From Tieghemiomyces parasiticus (lineage: Eukaryota > Kickxellomycota > Dimargaritomycetes > Dimargaritales > Dimargaritaceae), in NCBI GenBank assembly GCA_027575765.1, contig JANBPT010000061.1:1-64000 (forward strand): a stretch of 64,000 bases of DNA. The letters are read 5' to 3'. This document shows positions 46,788 through 58,205 of this stretch, one piece after another; the first letter of the stretch is position 1, and the number at the start of each line of letters is the position of its first letter. The position numbers were made by a program, and so were the translations under genes. Below the pieces are notes generated by a model. The model was not told the origin of the DNA and did no database searches. It saw nothing but the letters and a program-made list of their open reading frames with translations.

Positions 46788-48869
46788 CTAGTAGCTGCGG
46801 CCAAACAGGGCGTACCGCTTGGCCAACTCCCCACAGGCGACGCACTTGGTCTCACCGGGGACCAACTTGGGTTCGGTGGGCTGGTCGAACGGGATGCAGA
46901 GCGACTTGGCACCCATGGAGGGGGCCTTCTCGTCCTCGGGTTCGTCGGTATCGGTGGTTGTCCGGGCCGACCGGTCCTTAATATCATCTTCACAGGCGGT
47001 CCGTTCGCACCATGGGATGAGCACCACGCACTTGCGGTTCAGGGCCGGCACGAAATCCTCCCACTGCGTCACCGTCTTGGTGGACGCTTGACGTGCCGCC
47101 TTGGCCCGCTGCAACATGTCGGCCTGGATCGTTTCGAGTAGGCTCGGGAGCTCCGTGGGCAGGTCGGCCACGGCGATCGAGCGCTTGGCCCCCGTGTCAC
47201 GGCGCACCGACATGGTCGACGCATTCTTAAGGTCGTTGGGTCCTACCTCCAGACGGAGCGGGACGCCGCGGAGTTCCCAGTGGTTGAACTTGTACCCCGG
47301 GGTGTAGTTCTCGCGGAGATCGGCCTTGGCCCGAACGCCTGCCCGGGTCAGGGTAGCCACCACCTTCTTGACGCCCTCCTCAACCGCCGCGCGGTCCGCC
47401 GCCGTAGACTTGACCGTCAAGCCGCACGGGATGACCACCGCCTGAATCTGGGCTACCCGGGGCGGCATGACCAGGCCCTTATCGTCGCCGTGCACCATCA
47501 CCATCACACCAATGACGCGGGTGGACAGACCCCATGAGTTTTGCCACACGTGCAGCTTCTGCGCCTCGCCGCCCTCGGTACCACGGTCCTCATTGCCTGC
47601 CGCGGGGTCCTCCACCACCACGTTGAACATCTTGGAAAAGTTCTGCCCCAGGTGGTGGCTGGTACCGCCCTGGATACCGCGTCCGGTGGCCGGGATGAAC
47701 CCCTCGACGGTGGTAGTGTACTGGCCGCCGGCGAATTTTTCCTTCTCCGACTTCATACCGGGCACCACGGGCACGGCGAGCAGTTCCTCATAGACCCGGC
47801 GGTACAGGTCCAAAATCTCGAGGACCTCCTCGGCGGCGCCCTCGTGCGTCAGGTGGGCGGTGTGGCCCTCCTGCCACAAGAACTCGCGGGTCCGGATGAA
47901 CGGCATCGGGTGCTTAAACTCCCAGCGGACCACGTTGCACCACTGGTTGATGCGCAGCGGCAGGTCACGGTGGCTCCGGATCCACTTGGCAAAGTACGGA
48001 TACATAACCGTCTCCGAGGTGGGGCGCACGGCAATGGGTTCCTCGAGGTCAGACGACCCGGCCTTGGTGACCCAGGCCACCTCCGGTGCGAATCCTTCAA
48101 TGTGGTCCTTCTCACGGTCAAGCACCTTGCTGGACACGAACATGGGGAAGTACGTATCATCGATGCCCATCTGCTCGATGCCATCGCCAAAGAACCGCTG
48201 GACCATCTTCCACACGAAGTAGGCCCACGGGCGGATAATGTAGCAGCCACTGACGTCGTAGTAGTCGAGCATCTCGCTACGCACGAGCACCTGCTGGTAC
48301 CACTTGGAAAAGTCGGCGTCTTTGCTGACCTCCACACCGAGTTGGGCGCTACCCACCACCGCTTCGGGTTTGGGCTTGGGAGCGGCGGCGGCGGCCTTCT
48401 TGGCGGCCGGGGCGGCCGATGCCTTGGCCGGGCCGGGCGCGGCCGCGGGAGCCATGGTACTGAAATCAACCTCCTTGTATGCCAGAGGCAGGTTCCGGAA
48501 AAATTCCAGCAGGGCTGGGGCCGTGCTCAGGACCGGGGCAGTGAACCCCGGGGCGTTGAAGGAGAGCGGGGTTTCCGATGTCGAAAGCTTGGCCACGGCG
48601 GCGTCGAGCACCAAAATCACGTTGGCCAGCTGGTCCTTGGGCGTGTTGCCCAGGACGAATGGGGAGACTTCGTCCTTGTTAACCTGGAAGAATGACTGAA
48701 GAAGATCCTCATTGGCGAACCGCATTTCTTTGAGGTTCAAGTGCTTGGCTAGAGCGGTGAGGTTGGTCGAGGTCTCGTCGAGTGCCACGATCATCACCGG
48801 AGTGACGGCGGCCGACTTGGCCGTCTTAGGCTTAAGCACTAAAGTCTTGACGGTAAGCGGGGTAGCCAT
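46788..48869 (-). CDS. Cytosolic prolyl-tRNA synthetase
   Basis: Class IIa enzyme charging tRNA-Pro in the cytosol. Single exon, 693 aa. Residues 1-140 resemble the YbaK/INS-like domain fused to fungal and some protist enzymes (VNKDEVSPFVLGNTPKDQLANV). An Ala/Pro/Lys-rich linker (150-170) joins it to the catalytic core: DFSKWYQQVLVRSEMLDYYD, GCYIIRPWAYFVW, VRPTSETVMYPYFAKWI, motif 2 WEFKHPMPFIRTREFLWQEG, then QGGTSHHLGQNFSKMF and QNSWGLSTRVIGVMVMVHGD. The anticodon-binding domain follows, and the archaeal/eukaryotic-type C-terminal zinc domain with KCVACGELAKRYALFGRSY at the very end, a hallmark of this subtype. An antisense open frame of 384 codons over the gene is a GC-bias shadow. The ATG at 48869 starts the conserved domain promptly. 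Confidence 0.95.
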   Translation of the reverse strand: MATPLTVKTLVLKPKTAKSAAVTPVMIVALDETSTNLTALAKHLNLKEMRFANEDLLQSFFQVNKDEVSPFVLGNTPKDQLANVILVLDAAVAKLSTSETPLSFNAPGFTAPVLSTAPALLEFFRNLPLAYKEVDFSTMAPAAAPGPAKASAAPAAKKAAAAAPKPKPEAVVGSAQLGVEVSKDADFSKWYQQVLVRSEMLDYYDVSGCYIIRPWAYFVWKMVQRFFGDGIEQMGIDDTYFPMFVSSKVLDREKDHIEGFAPEVAWVTKAGSSDLEEPIAVRPTSETVMYPYFAKWIRSHRDLPLRINQWCNVVRWEFKHPMPFIRTREFLWQEGHTAHLTHEGAAEEVLEILDLYRRVYEELLAVPVVPGMKSEKEKFAGGQYTTTVEGFIPATGRGIQGGTSHHLGQNFSKMFNVVVEDPAAGNEDRGTEGGEAQKLHVWQNSWGLSTRVIGVMVMVHGDDKGLVMPPRVAQIQAVVIPCGLTVKSTAADRAAVEEGVKKVVATLTRAGVRAKADLRENYTPGYKFNHWELRGVPLRLEVGPNDLKNASTMSVRRDTGAKRSIAVADLPTELPSLLETIQADMLQRAKAARQASTKTVTQWEDFVPALNRKCVVLIPWCERTACEDDIKDRSARTTTDTDEPEDEKAPSMGAKSLCIPFDQPTEPKLVPGETKCVACGELAKRYALFGRSY

Positions 48870-50456
48870 GGGGGATAGAAACGGTCGAGCAATATGATGG
48901 TACAGCGATGAATCCGGTCGGGGATGGGGCGATGAGAAGGAGATATGAAACGGGGAGGGGATGGTTTATTACACGGGCCTCTGAGGGGAGGGGATTTAGA
49001 CCACCTTCTTGGGGAAGTCGTACAGATGAGTCGACCTGAGGCCGAAAAAAAAACCAGCTGAAGCCGATCGGAGCCTAGCCTATATGAAAAATATCTCCCT
49101 GTGGGGGGAAAAATTTAGATTCTAGCTGTGGAATAGTGACTGTTTAATGGTGGTGGAGGATGGAAGTGATAGGACCAGACGATGACAAGTTTGTGGGGGG
49201 TGATGTGCCGGGGTGCGGAGTTATTGTGGTAAGTCCGACTGCCGACTGAGGTGATGGGTCCAAGGTCTGGTGGGTGGAAGAGATGGGAGCGTACAATTCA
49301 AGTGAACATGGGATGGACCTCAAACTGACGGAGGGTTCAAAAGGCTTCGAGCAAAAGCATTGGTTGGATAGCAGAACAGATGAGTCACCCTCAAAAAATA
49401 ACGGCCGGCGTACACTCTGACCCCACCACATCTTCCAGTAGCTTAGCGAGCACTTAATTCGCTTCGATCATTATCATATCGGAGGTCCCGTGGGCCCGGC
49501 GGTCGTCCGGGGCGGGTTAAAGTCCCCTGTGAGGGAGGAGACGGAGTCGGCTACGAGGTTAGGGGGGGGGGGAAGCAATGCCCACGGGCCGTTCTTATGG
49601 GTTCATTAGGGTCATACTGGGCGGGCCCGCGACCGCAGTGTGGTGAATGTAAGTATGAACGGCCCTATACGCGCTAACTGGATTAAGTTGTCAGTTAGAC
49701 GTTGGGAAGGCCTTAAGGATACTAGCCGCGAACGGCCCCGAGATGAAGACGAATAAATGTTGCATTGGGAGCGTCGAGGGTCAGTGCAAAGGAGGTCTAC
49801 GGTTAGGTGGGTAGAAATCAGATGAAATTAGACAGTTAATAATAATAGTAATAATCAACCAGGACAAGGCAGTAACAGGGTGGGCGTAGAAATAATATAG
49901 TCGTAATCCAGGGGAGACCTGTGTGACACAGGGTGGCAGGCACGGATTATTGAGGGCATGACCATCAGTTGAAGGGCAGTTAGGTCTACTCGTAATTTGT
50001 GGCCTGGTAAAGAGGGGTGATGGCCAAGGGCGATATGTAAAGGTGGTACGTTGGTTGCGTATAAGGGGCCCTCGGAGGTCAATCATACCTATAGGAGGAT
50101 CAGGGGCGAGCTATATCGGCAGTAGCTTTGCTCCGGAGCCTTCAGCTCGCCACATTGTTACATTCGAAATTTTGTGCTCTCTGTCGTATTACGGCGGTTC
50201 CTTTTATTAGTCACAGGTGTACCTCGCTCTCCTCGATCTCCAATAGCACCATGGTTTGTTTCTTTGATATAATTATTGGCCTGATAGAATAAAATCAATC
50301 CGGATTCTATTATGACGTCTGATATGATGGATGACCTAACAGCGCCAGCGGATTCGTTGGGCTGAGAAGCTAAGGGCTACGGATGCGCGTACCTTTCCAG
50401 AACAAGGGAGGTGGTGGTGGTGATTATGGGTACATTGCAACCAGCTAGGTCGTGTT
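48870..50456. other. Spacer between PPTase and prolyl-tRNA synthetase genes
   Basis: No supported gene. The part next to 48870 is the likely promoter of the synthetase. AT-rich around 49750-50300. Confidence 0.4.
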
Positions 50457-51768
50457 TTATAGTCTGGGCGCTGCCGGCAACCAACCAAGCAGCCCTTGCA
50501 GGCTGAGGATGGTGAATTCGGGCGCGGCCTCGGTGAGCCTCCCTCCCATCGTGGGTTCTATGCTGTACGCCACAGCCACCGGGTGGCGGTGGTCGACGTG
50601 GTACAGTTCAAAGTACCAGTCAGCCTGCGGTACGCCATCCAGGTGGACGCTGATGTCCGTAAAAGGTTTCTGTGGGAGTGAGTGTAACGGGATCGTTAAG
50701 GGGAGGGTAATACGCATAGTAATGGCTTAAGTCAGCTGATACCTTACTCGTTCAGAGGACCCAGGTTATAAAGGATACCGATGGGTTAGTTGGAAACCGG
50801 TAGTGGTGTACCAACCAATTCTTTTCCAAGCTCGTCCAAGGGTTACTTACGTTAATGGCAATTGTATCGGCCTGCGAATAATCCTCGACAGCGGGCACGC
50901 CATGGAACTCGATCCGTTGCAGGTCCAAATTGAGTCCAACCCCCTTGGCCTTGACAAAGCTCTCCTTGAGTCCCCAGTAGCGGTGAAACTGGGCCAGTCG
51001 GTCGTCGTCACGCGGGGACTGGCGAATCCAACGCCACTCGGTGGGCGTAAACTGACCGGTCATCCAGCCCAGGTAGGCAGTCACCGTCTCGGATTCACGA
51101 GGAGGCTCAATGTCCGTCACGTCGATCCCCAGAGCGGTTACTGTACCAGCGGTGAATACCACCCAGTCCCCATGGTGGGACAGGTTGAAGTGCAAGTTGG
51201 ATGGGACGGTGCGGCCACTCCGGGATCCGGCGTGTTGCTGGTAGTGTTGGAGGTCGAATTCAGGCTTATTGTGGGCGGACCGCGTGAGCCTAATGTCCCA
51301 CCAAGAGAGTGCTGGCGGTGAAGGGGGCGGAGTCGGGCGGGCTGGCTCTGAAGATAATGCCTTGACATCCCCCGTGTCGTCCAGTTGACCGCTAAGGAAA
51401 CGATAGAGAAAGGTCCGCATCAGTATCCGGCCGAGGAGGGCGCGGTGGCGGTCTTTCTCAAACATGAATTGGCGGATACGGGCACGTTCCTCGGGCTGTA
51501 CGAAAGGCACCAGTCGCTCGGTCAGCTGGCAGGGAAAGTCGTATAAAAAACATGGCGTAGGTGATAAGGAGGAACGTGTAAATAAGGGACACGGCGCTAG
51601 GTATGCTATTGGCGCCAGTGTCTGGCCCGCAGGCTAAGCGGGGTCGTCAGGTAACGTGGGAACTACTCTATCCGATTCCGCCCTTACCTCGGCGTCAACA
51701 CCTGGCTGGGTGATGTTGATCGCCCACCGCACCAAGATTCGCGGTGGGGAGGGAGTCGAGGCCGTCAT
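50457..51768 (-). CDS. 4'-phosphopantetheinyl transferase (Lys5/AASDHPPT type)
   Basis: Moves the phosphopantetheine arm from CoA to carrier domains, in fungi including Lys2 of lysine synthesis, fatty-acid synthase and any peptide or polyketide synthases. Three exons: 51768-51688, 51525-50851 and 50669-50457, 322 aa. Recognised motifs in order: QPEERARIRQFMFEKDRHRAL and GRILMRTFL (CoA-binding start), FNLSHHGDWVVF, GIDVTDIEPP (the metal-binding G[IV]D), and WGLKESFVKAKGVGLNLDLQ (the W.xKES.xK signature with catalytic Glu/Lys). The last exon adds DWYFELYHVDHRHPVAVA, the usual final strands, and about 25 extra residues. Conserved residues are intact, so it should be active. Substrate cannot be read from sequence. 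Confidence 0.9.
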
Positions 51769-53895
51769 GGCGTATACTTCTTGAGGGGTGGGGAATGCGT
51801 AAAGTGGGGGAATGTCGGAGGTTGTGAAAGGCCACGCTGGCCGGAAGGACTCGGCAGGTAGGTCACGCTAAGACCGCACAGAAATAATGGTTCGTCTGAG
51901 ATAGGTAAGGGCGCAGGCCAGTAAAGTAGGACTAGACGGCGTTGGCGGATAAAAGGCGAGTTCGAATGGATAGGGTACAAGCCGCCTGACTATTACCCGA
52001 TGATCGGGCTTTGGAAATAGCCCACCCTCCCCACACGGGGGGTCGCCCTAACCTCCACCTGAGGCTCCTCCTACTTTTCCGCTACAACGACCGTTCCCAG
52101 TTCCTCCTGGCGGGTTCCGGAGGAGCTAAAATTAACCCAACAGGGGAAGGAGAGGGTCGGCCCCTGGGTCAGTCAGCCCCCCGTCCTCCCCCTCCCCGGC
52201 ACCACCGTTCTCGGGTATGGCTGGGCCTTCATGGCGTCACCCATGGCTAAGCCATCGGCGGCGGAACATATATATGGCGGCAGGGACGTTGGTCAATGAA
52301 GGAAATGCCACGGGGTAAATAGAAGGCAGGAGCGATGCCCCTACATTGGCCCGGGTCGAGATTATATTCTCCAGGGACCTTCACCCTCGCCATCTCATTT
52401 CCTGCCTGCCTGACGAACGGGCGTACAGTTTGATCCTATCGGACGCCCCACCCTGGTCTCTGGACTGCGTGGTCGTTGATCCAAAGCTTGGAATCGGCCC
52501 GATTAGTGCACCTGGGACACTACAGTGGTGTCTAGACGGTACGCCAGAGCCCTCCGACACTTGTACTTTAGCGGTGCCCACAACTAGGCAATGCTAAAGA
52601 CCAAGGGGTTATCTGATAAAGTATCAATACTCGCAGCGGTGGATGGCCTGTAACTGAAACGTACCACTCTCCCAGTGCTTAATCGGTTGGGTTCTACCTC
52701 CTATAGATTGAGTATCTAACTGGCTGCAATGCCTATCCCTGTCCCACATGCCGCGCACCATTCGTATGCAGGGAGGTTAGGTATACGAGCCCAGCTGTCG
52801 CCACCATTTGCCCCAGGGGTCCTCCTGCTGTGGCTGCATGTTATGATAACCATGCCCTAACGTTTCTGACCACGATAGCATAGGGTTGAAAAATACTGTC
52901 ACCGCACACCATTCCTGGTATATGAGGGATGATTTACAGAAGGCGTGGCGGATCTGTCGGAATAAAATTATACCAAGCAAGGGGTGGATTTACAAGAGGC
53001 CCTAAGTATAATTTCTGGGCTGTCTGACCTTTTAGCAAGCTAGTACCAACTAGAGCATAAGGGACTGACGATGAGTAGACGGAAGCCGGAAGGCTGTGAG
53101 GGGAAGGGGTTGATCATTGCCACCCTATTTTGCATCTCACCCCTAGTTGCGCCTTCCCATCCCCCACCGCCGCCACTGCCGCCATGAATGTCCATTACAG
53201 ATAGATCGTCCCAGACATTCAAATTTTCCTATTGCGGAGACGACGCTGGCGGAGGAGAAGCCGCTACCTTCACCTTAGTTCTTCCCCTCTTCTAGACTGG
53301 ACTCGTATCGCCACCTTCAACATCTCTCCGTACAGGACCGTCAGCATTCAGAGATCAACTGGTGAAGGCTTGTGGCCAACTGCATATTGGTCTTGTGGGG
53401 GGGGGGCTCGGACACTGCCCAGATGGAAGAGACTATCCTATAGGAAGTAAGATCACAAGGCACTTTCCGTAAGCTGTCAACTCCGTCGATAACTACTTTC
53501 CAGTTGATTATAGCCTCCAGTCCGCGAGGGAGAGGGAAACCGAGATACCAGGGGAAAGTTCCGGATGGTGGCTCAAAGGGCAGTGCACTTCCGAAGCCAA
53601 ATGATTACGTCGGTCATCTTCAACCTAAGACGAGTTTAAAATCTGAAAAGTCAAGCTGAGCCGAGACAACAAGCAGCTAGAAGAAAGCGGGAAGGAAGGC
53701 GATTCACATGAGTTACAGCCCCCACTTAAACATATATAAGGTCTTTGGGCCGTCTCATTGCCAAGTATATCACGTCACCAGTTCAAGTCGCCAACTTCCA
53801 GCACCACCTAGCCTACCTTGCCTGAACGATACAGACTATACTCATCGGTATCTTCCTTTCCTTCAAGGGGCTGTCATTTTTTACATCTTCTTACC
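51769..53895. other. Spacer upstream of the PPTase gene
   Basis: No supported gene. One frame at 52321-52597 (+), open without an ATG for about 90 codons, reads protein-like (SRDLHPRHLISCLPDERAYS) but has no recognised family or splice partner. A G-run lies at 53398-53407. Confidence 0.35.
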
Positions 53896-54428
53896 ATGGT
53901 CTCTTTCGACATTTACGATACGACAGACCACTGCGTCTACGGCTACCATAGTTAGTAAGTCATTTCCGCCCACTGGTATTGATTAGCCAGCGTGCCTCGC
54001 GGACCAGGGTTAGTACAATGGTCGCTCAAGCCACTCACCTATCCGCCACTGGATTTCTTCAACCATCTTCCCTATACACACCCCTCTTTCCTCTACCATC
54101 AGCCAAAACGAGTCCATCGAAGAAGTCAAGGCGGCCATGCGCAGGGATGTGCCCATCGACTGTGAGGATATTCATTTGTACCGGGGGTAAGTAACTAAAA
54201 GAAGCCTAGAAACTGCATCCCGATGTTTATAGGCCGTCTCCAGGCTGGTGGAGCTACTGTCTTGTTGAGGCAAGGTCGGCACTAACCCCCCCCCCCATGT
54301 TTGCACCACCTATCCTACACGATAAAATTTACACCATCTCATCCTTCAGTGGCCAAGAATTGCCCGACGACCAGACTGTCAGCGAGTGTCAAATCGAGGA
54401 TTGGTCCGAAATCACTATGCGCTACTAA
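53896..54428 (+). CDS. Small stand-alone ubiquitin-like protein
   Basis: Four tiny exons: 53896-53950 (donor GTTAGT), 53987-54008 (22 nt), 54103-54186 (donor GTAAGT) and 54350-54428, giving 79 aa in frame. The order fits a beta-grasp fold: two strands (VSFDIYDTTDHCVYGYH), a loop, helix (ESIEEVKAAMRRDV), IDCEDIHLYRGGQELPDDQT, and VSECQIEDWSEITMRY at the end. The L-x-x-x-G-x-x-L-x-D-x-x-T-V pattern is typical of ubiquitin-like domains. It ends in Tyr with no C-terminal Gly-Gly, so conjugation seems unlikely; it may act as a free binding module. I know no named orthologue. Exon 2 is inferred from phase and sites alone. Confidence 0.6.
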
Positions 54429-54801
54429 TGATCTGGAATCTCTGTATCGTAATTCCATTTTTGGGGGGATAAGTACACAAACACTCAGCCCTTGCAGCTC
54501 CTAAACCAAAACCTCGTACCGTAGATTAGACTGGTGCATTTCTTCGCTCACTTCCTGTATACTACATCATAGTTCCTTCCTTATTATCCTAGAAACCGAC
54601 CCCGGTCTGTTAAAATAAAAATTCGCCTGGGGAGAAACGGTACTCTCGCTAAAAACAACTACTACTAGGTGGGCAACTCAAGGCAAAAAAATAACAGCTC
54701 CTCAGGAGTGTCGTATGGGACCACATTATATCGTATTTAATATTGCAAAATAGAGCCACTCCTCCAGCACCCATCATACACGTATGCCACTTTTACCTTC
54801 A
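54429..54801. other. Convergent 3' spacer
   Basis: AT-rich 3' region shared by the ubiquitin-like gene (+) and HID1 (-). AATAAAAATT-like sequence near 54615 could serve polyadenylation. No gene. Confidence 0.4.
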
Positions 54802-57800
54802 CTACTGGCTACGTACTTGAAACAACTGGATGGCGGTCCCATTCCACAGTCCGAGCGGGGCCGTCCCGGCAACGTAAATACGGCTCCAAAGCAACCCGCG
54901 GTACCAAGCCGATAGCGGATTCGACCACCGCAGGTGCCGAACGGCAATAGGGGGCGCTTCAGGTGCCGTTGCGCCCGTCTCCGGGTCGGCTGATAGATTT
55001 GGGATCCGCTGGCGGAAAGCCTGCGAGCGGAGGATAGCGAGAACTTGCGCGTCGGACTGTAACGAATTGCTGGCCAGTTGTTCTTCAACGTACGGTACCG
55101 TCGCGTCCAGCAGGGTGATGAGCGCCGCAAGGGGCAGTTTAGGGTACCAACTTTGGAACCACTCGGCGGTCGGTTGAAACGACCGACCATCCATTCCCGG
55201 GGTAGCTTGGGGCTCTAGGGAGGACGCGCTGGGCCGATGAAGTGTGGGTGAGTCAGTACGCTCGGATGGCGGGAGGGGGGAGGCTAGCGAAGACGGCTGT
55301 TCACTGCCGCCCTCGGGCAGTTTACCACGGGCTTTATCGGATAGGTGGGCGAGCGTCCGCTGCTCGCGGACCTGGCTGGCCTCGCGGAACTCCACTAGGC
55401 CAGTGTCAAAGTCGAACCCGGCGAGTTTACGCACGGCGTCGTTGGCACGAATAAGCGCGTACAGGAACTGCATATTAGACGGCAACTGGTAGTAAATCAG
55501 GTAGTTAATGGTCTCAAGTGTGAACAGAAGGAGCCGGTAGTTGCCCTCGCCAGCCAGAAAGAACGCTGGGGACGCAAATATGACCAACAGCCGCACCAGT
55601 TTGTCGCTCGCGAATCCTGACAGATGCTCAAGGTACGGGGCGATGTTACGTAGTACAATCAGCATGGTGGGGTGTAAGGCCACGTGGAGCTTCTTGGTAG
55701 TCGTGATCAGACTATAGAAGGCGTAGATGAGGGCATCGGCATAGGTCACCTGGGCCGCTGGGATGCGCATTGCTGTAGGGAGCACCGACTGGTCGAAGGT
55801 GCCGTTAAGGCGCTCGCCGCACCGTGGCTCCTCCGAGAACACGTGGAGCAGAAACACGGCCATCCGGACCTGGCCGATAAACAGTGGGTCGGCCTTATTG
55901 TCCCAGGCGAAGAAGGTGATGGCTCCAAAAATGGGGAGGAACTCCTCGCTATCAATCAGAAACGTGGTGAATTTCTGGAGGTGGGAAGCGGCGAAGGAGA
56001 GGAGAAGGGTAGGCCGAAGGTAATAAGGGAAAGTTGATCGGGAAGGGTAGGCGAGGAATTGAACCAGGAATTAGTGGAAGCTACGAAGGACGGCAGATCT
56101 TGTCTAGGGATGTGACGGGAGGAATGCCGTGGGGAATACACCGACGAGACAGTGAAGGCAGTGTAGTGGCCATGCCGATGCCAACCCCCTCCAGCTCATA
56201 AGAAGCGTGGACCCCGAACTCATCAGCATTAGTTCCCATAACCTACCATGTTAACGCGCAATAGGGTCCACAAAAACATCATGGTCTCCTGGATAATCGT
56301 GTGCTGGGCGCGGTTACCGAGCTGGAAATACGAAGCCCGGTTGCGCATGAGCTGACCAAGGATGCGGCCAATATTGCTGGCAAGGAAGGCAAAGTCGCCG
56401 TTGCGGTGGAGCCGGGCGACGTAGCCGTAAAAGAGGTTGACGTCACCGACGGTGGTGAGAGGGATGGCGTGCAAGCCGGAAGGCGTAGCGGCGTCGGAGC
56501 CGCGACGACTCTCCGGTGAGCTGGACGACTCTGTAATCTTGGCGTCATTCGCCAGACGATCTGCATTTCCATTGTCTGCTGACGCGCTGAAACCGTTACG
56601 ACGTTCGGCCACGTTGAAAAGGATCAAGAGAGTCTGCAGGCAGTACACTGCAAGAAGGTCGTGCGGGTCATGGGCGGGCTTCATTTTGTAAGGAATCCCC
56701 CAGCCGACCGACTTGTACTTCATGGCCGTGTTGATGAGACTGCAGAGCAGGGTCAGTACCACCTTTTTATCCGGGTGGTAGGCTAGGCACGCCAAGGCCG
56801 GGTTGGCCTGCGTGAGGATCTCGCCTGGGGGTGTGTACATGGCCTGCGAGAGGAGGCAGAGAAGAAGGCGAGTTACTTCCAAACGGTGAAATACGTGCTC
56901 CTTGCTTGTGGGCACCAACTGGGTCTGGCCGATCCCTGATTCCCAAATGTAAAAATTGGTGCGCGCTGGGGGGTCACTGGCAGCACGTGGCACCGTAAAG
57001 TCAGCGAGGAAGAGCAGGTCCAACACGGTATAGACCAGCCGTTCGCCAAAGGTCTTGGCGCTCTGTCCAGATGGGAGAGAAAGAGTGTGTGTGAAGGTGG
57101 GTCGGAATACAAGGAAATTGAAGGGGAGGGACGGTATTAGTCTTAGGGGGAGTATTGGAATATGTGGATTACTTGGGAGTTGATGAAAAACGAGGGGTAT
57201 CGTTGGACATCTTGTAAATATCCTCATTCTTCGGGGAGGGGGAAAACTTGGACCATTCACAATGACGGAACGGATGATGAAGAGGGATGAACCTACCTTT
57301 CCACGTAACGTCCAGAACAGGTCTTCAGCGATGGGTGGGGGCGGAGTTTCACCAGTTTCCGTGTCGGCTTTACGAGGCTCAAAGGTAAAAGGGATGAACC
57401 GCGTCAGCAAGCGGATACAGTTAAGTAGCTGTTTGGTCGTCGCCTGGACGACCTGGGGCGTGGGCGGGACCGCTGGGGTGCCGCTACCTAGTTCCGAGGA
57501 GGCCGCCGGCGCCGTATCAGCTGCTGGGGGTGTGAAGACCGGGGACATCTTGATTATTGCGATACGTTCGTAGAGCTTATCGAAGAGGAGATAGAAGTTC
57601 TCCGGGGCCTGGTCGCGAATACGCCGAATATCTTGCGCAGTAAAGAGAGAAAAGATGTCGTCGGCACTGTCGGGGACATTCCAGAGCTGGTGGATGGGTA
57701 TGGGGTTATAGTTGTAGGGGCGTGTGGAGGTTAGTAAGTGAAGGGGGAGGGGTCAGTATCGTATTGGGGAGGCGGGGCTTATGGCAAAGGCGCTTAAGAT

Positions 57801-58205
57801 AGGGTATTGCAGTCCCAGTGTTAAGTCAAACGATTGCGTTACAGCCTCCAACGGGCTATGGTAAACCCTAGTGCGACCCTTCGGTGACTTACGCTCATCC
57901 AGTACTCGTCCGTTGAAGCTAAATTCTATCGGGTGTGTCGGGGAGGGGCAGCACAATGATGGTACATGTAAAGTTAGAAGGTCAGCTCTTCGGGGACGGT
58001 GGAGCGCCGTGGCTCCAATAGCCACCTTCTGCTCGGCTCTTTTACTATCGTTTTGGGGGCGGGCACCACGAAAGCGCACTTCAACTAGGAATTGAACCAC
58101 TGCGCACAGCGCTTCCATTTCCGCCCGAGGTACTTCACTTACCCGATCCTGCGAAAGGCGGAAAATGCCTTTGCGAAAGGCAATTTTGCTGTCAGTGGCA
58201 CCCAT
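54802..58205 (-). CDS. HID1: HID1-family Golgi/trafficking protein
   Basis: HID1 (fission yeast Ftp105) is a peripheral Golgi protein; in animals it is needed for dense-core vesicle and trans-Golgi sorting, in fission yeast it anchors a ubiquitin protease. Four exons: 58205-58143, 57686-57297, 57062-56247 and 55974-54802, all phase 0 with GTAAGT/GTAGGT donors, 813 aa. It starts MGATDSKIAFRKGIFRL, matching the family's MGxTDSKLxFR start with an N-myristoylation glycine. Later landmarks are DDIFSLFTAQDIRRIRDQAP, LLNCIRLLTRFIPFTFE, FGERLVYTVLDLLFLADFTV, NFYIWESGIG, HVFSEEPRCGERLN, TYADALIYAFYSLI, NIAPYLEHLSGFASDKLVRL, NYLIYYQLPSNMQFLYALIR and the C-terminal LWNGTAIQLFQV. A Ser/Pro-rich insert (about residues 600-650) is lineage-specific. 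Confidence 0.9.

Noticed and set aside
47541..48695. Antisense open frame of 384 codons over the prolyl-tRNA synthetase gene
   Set aside because: It is the GC-rich codon shadow of a strongly conserved gene on the other strand, and its translation shows no domain of its own.
52321..52597. Protein-like frame without an ATG
   Set aside because: No recognised motif, start codon or convincing splice sites; mentioned in the spacer entry only.
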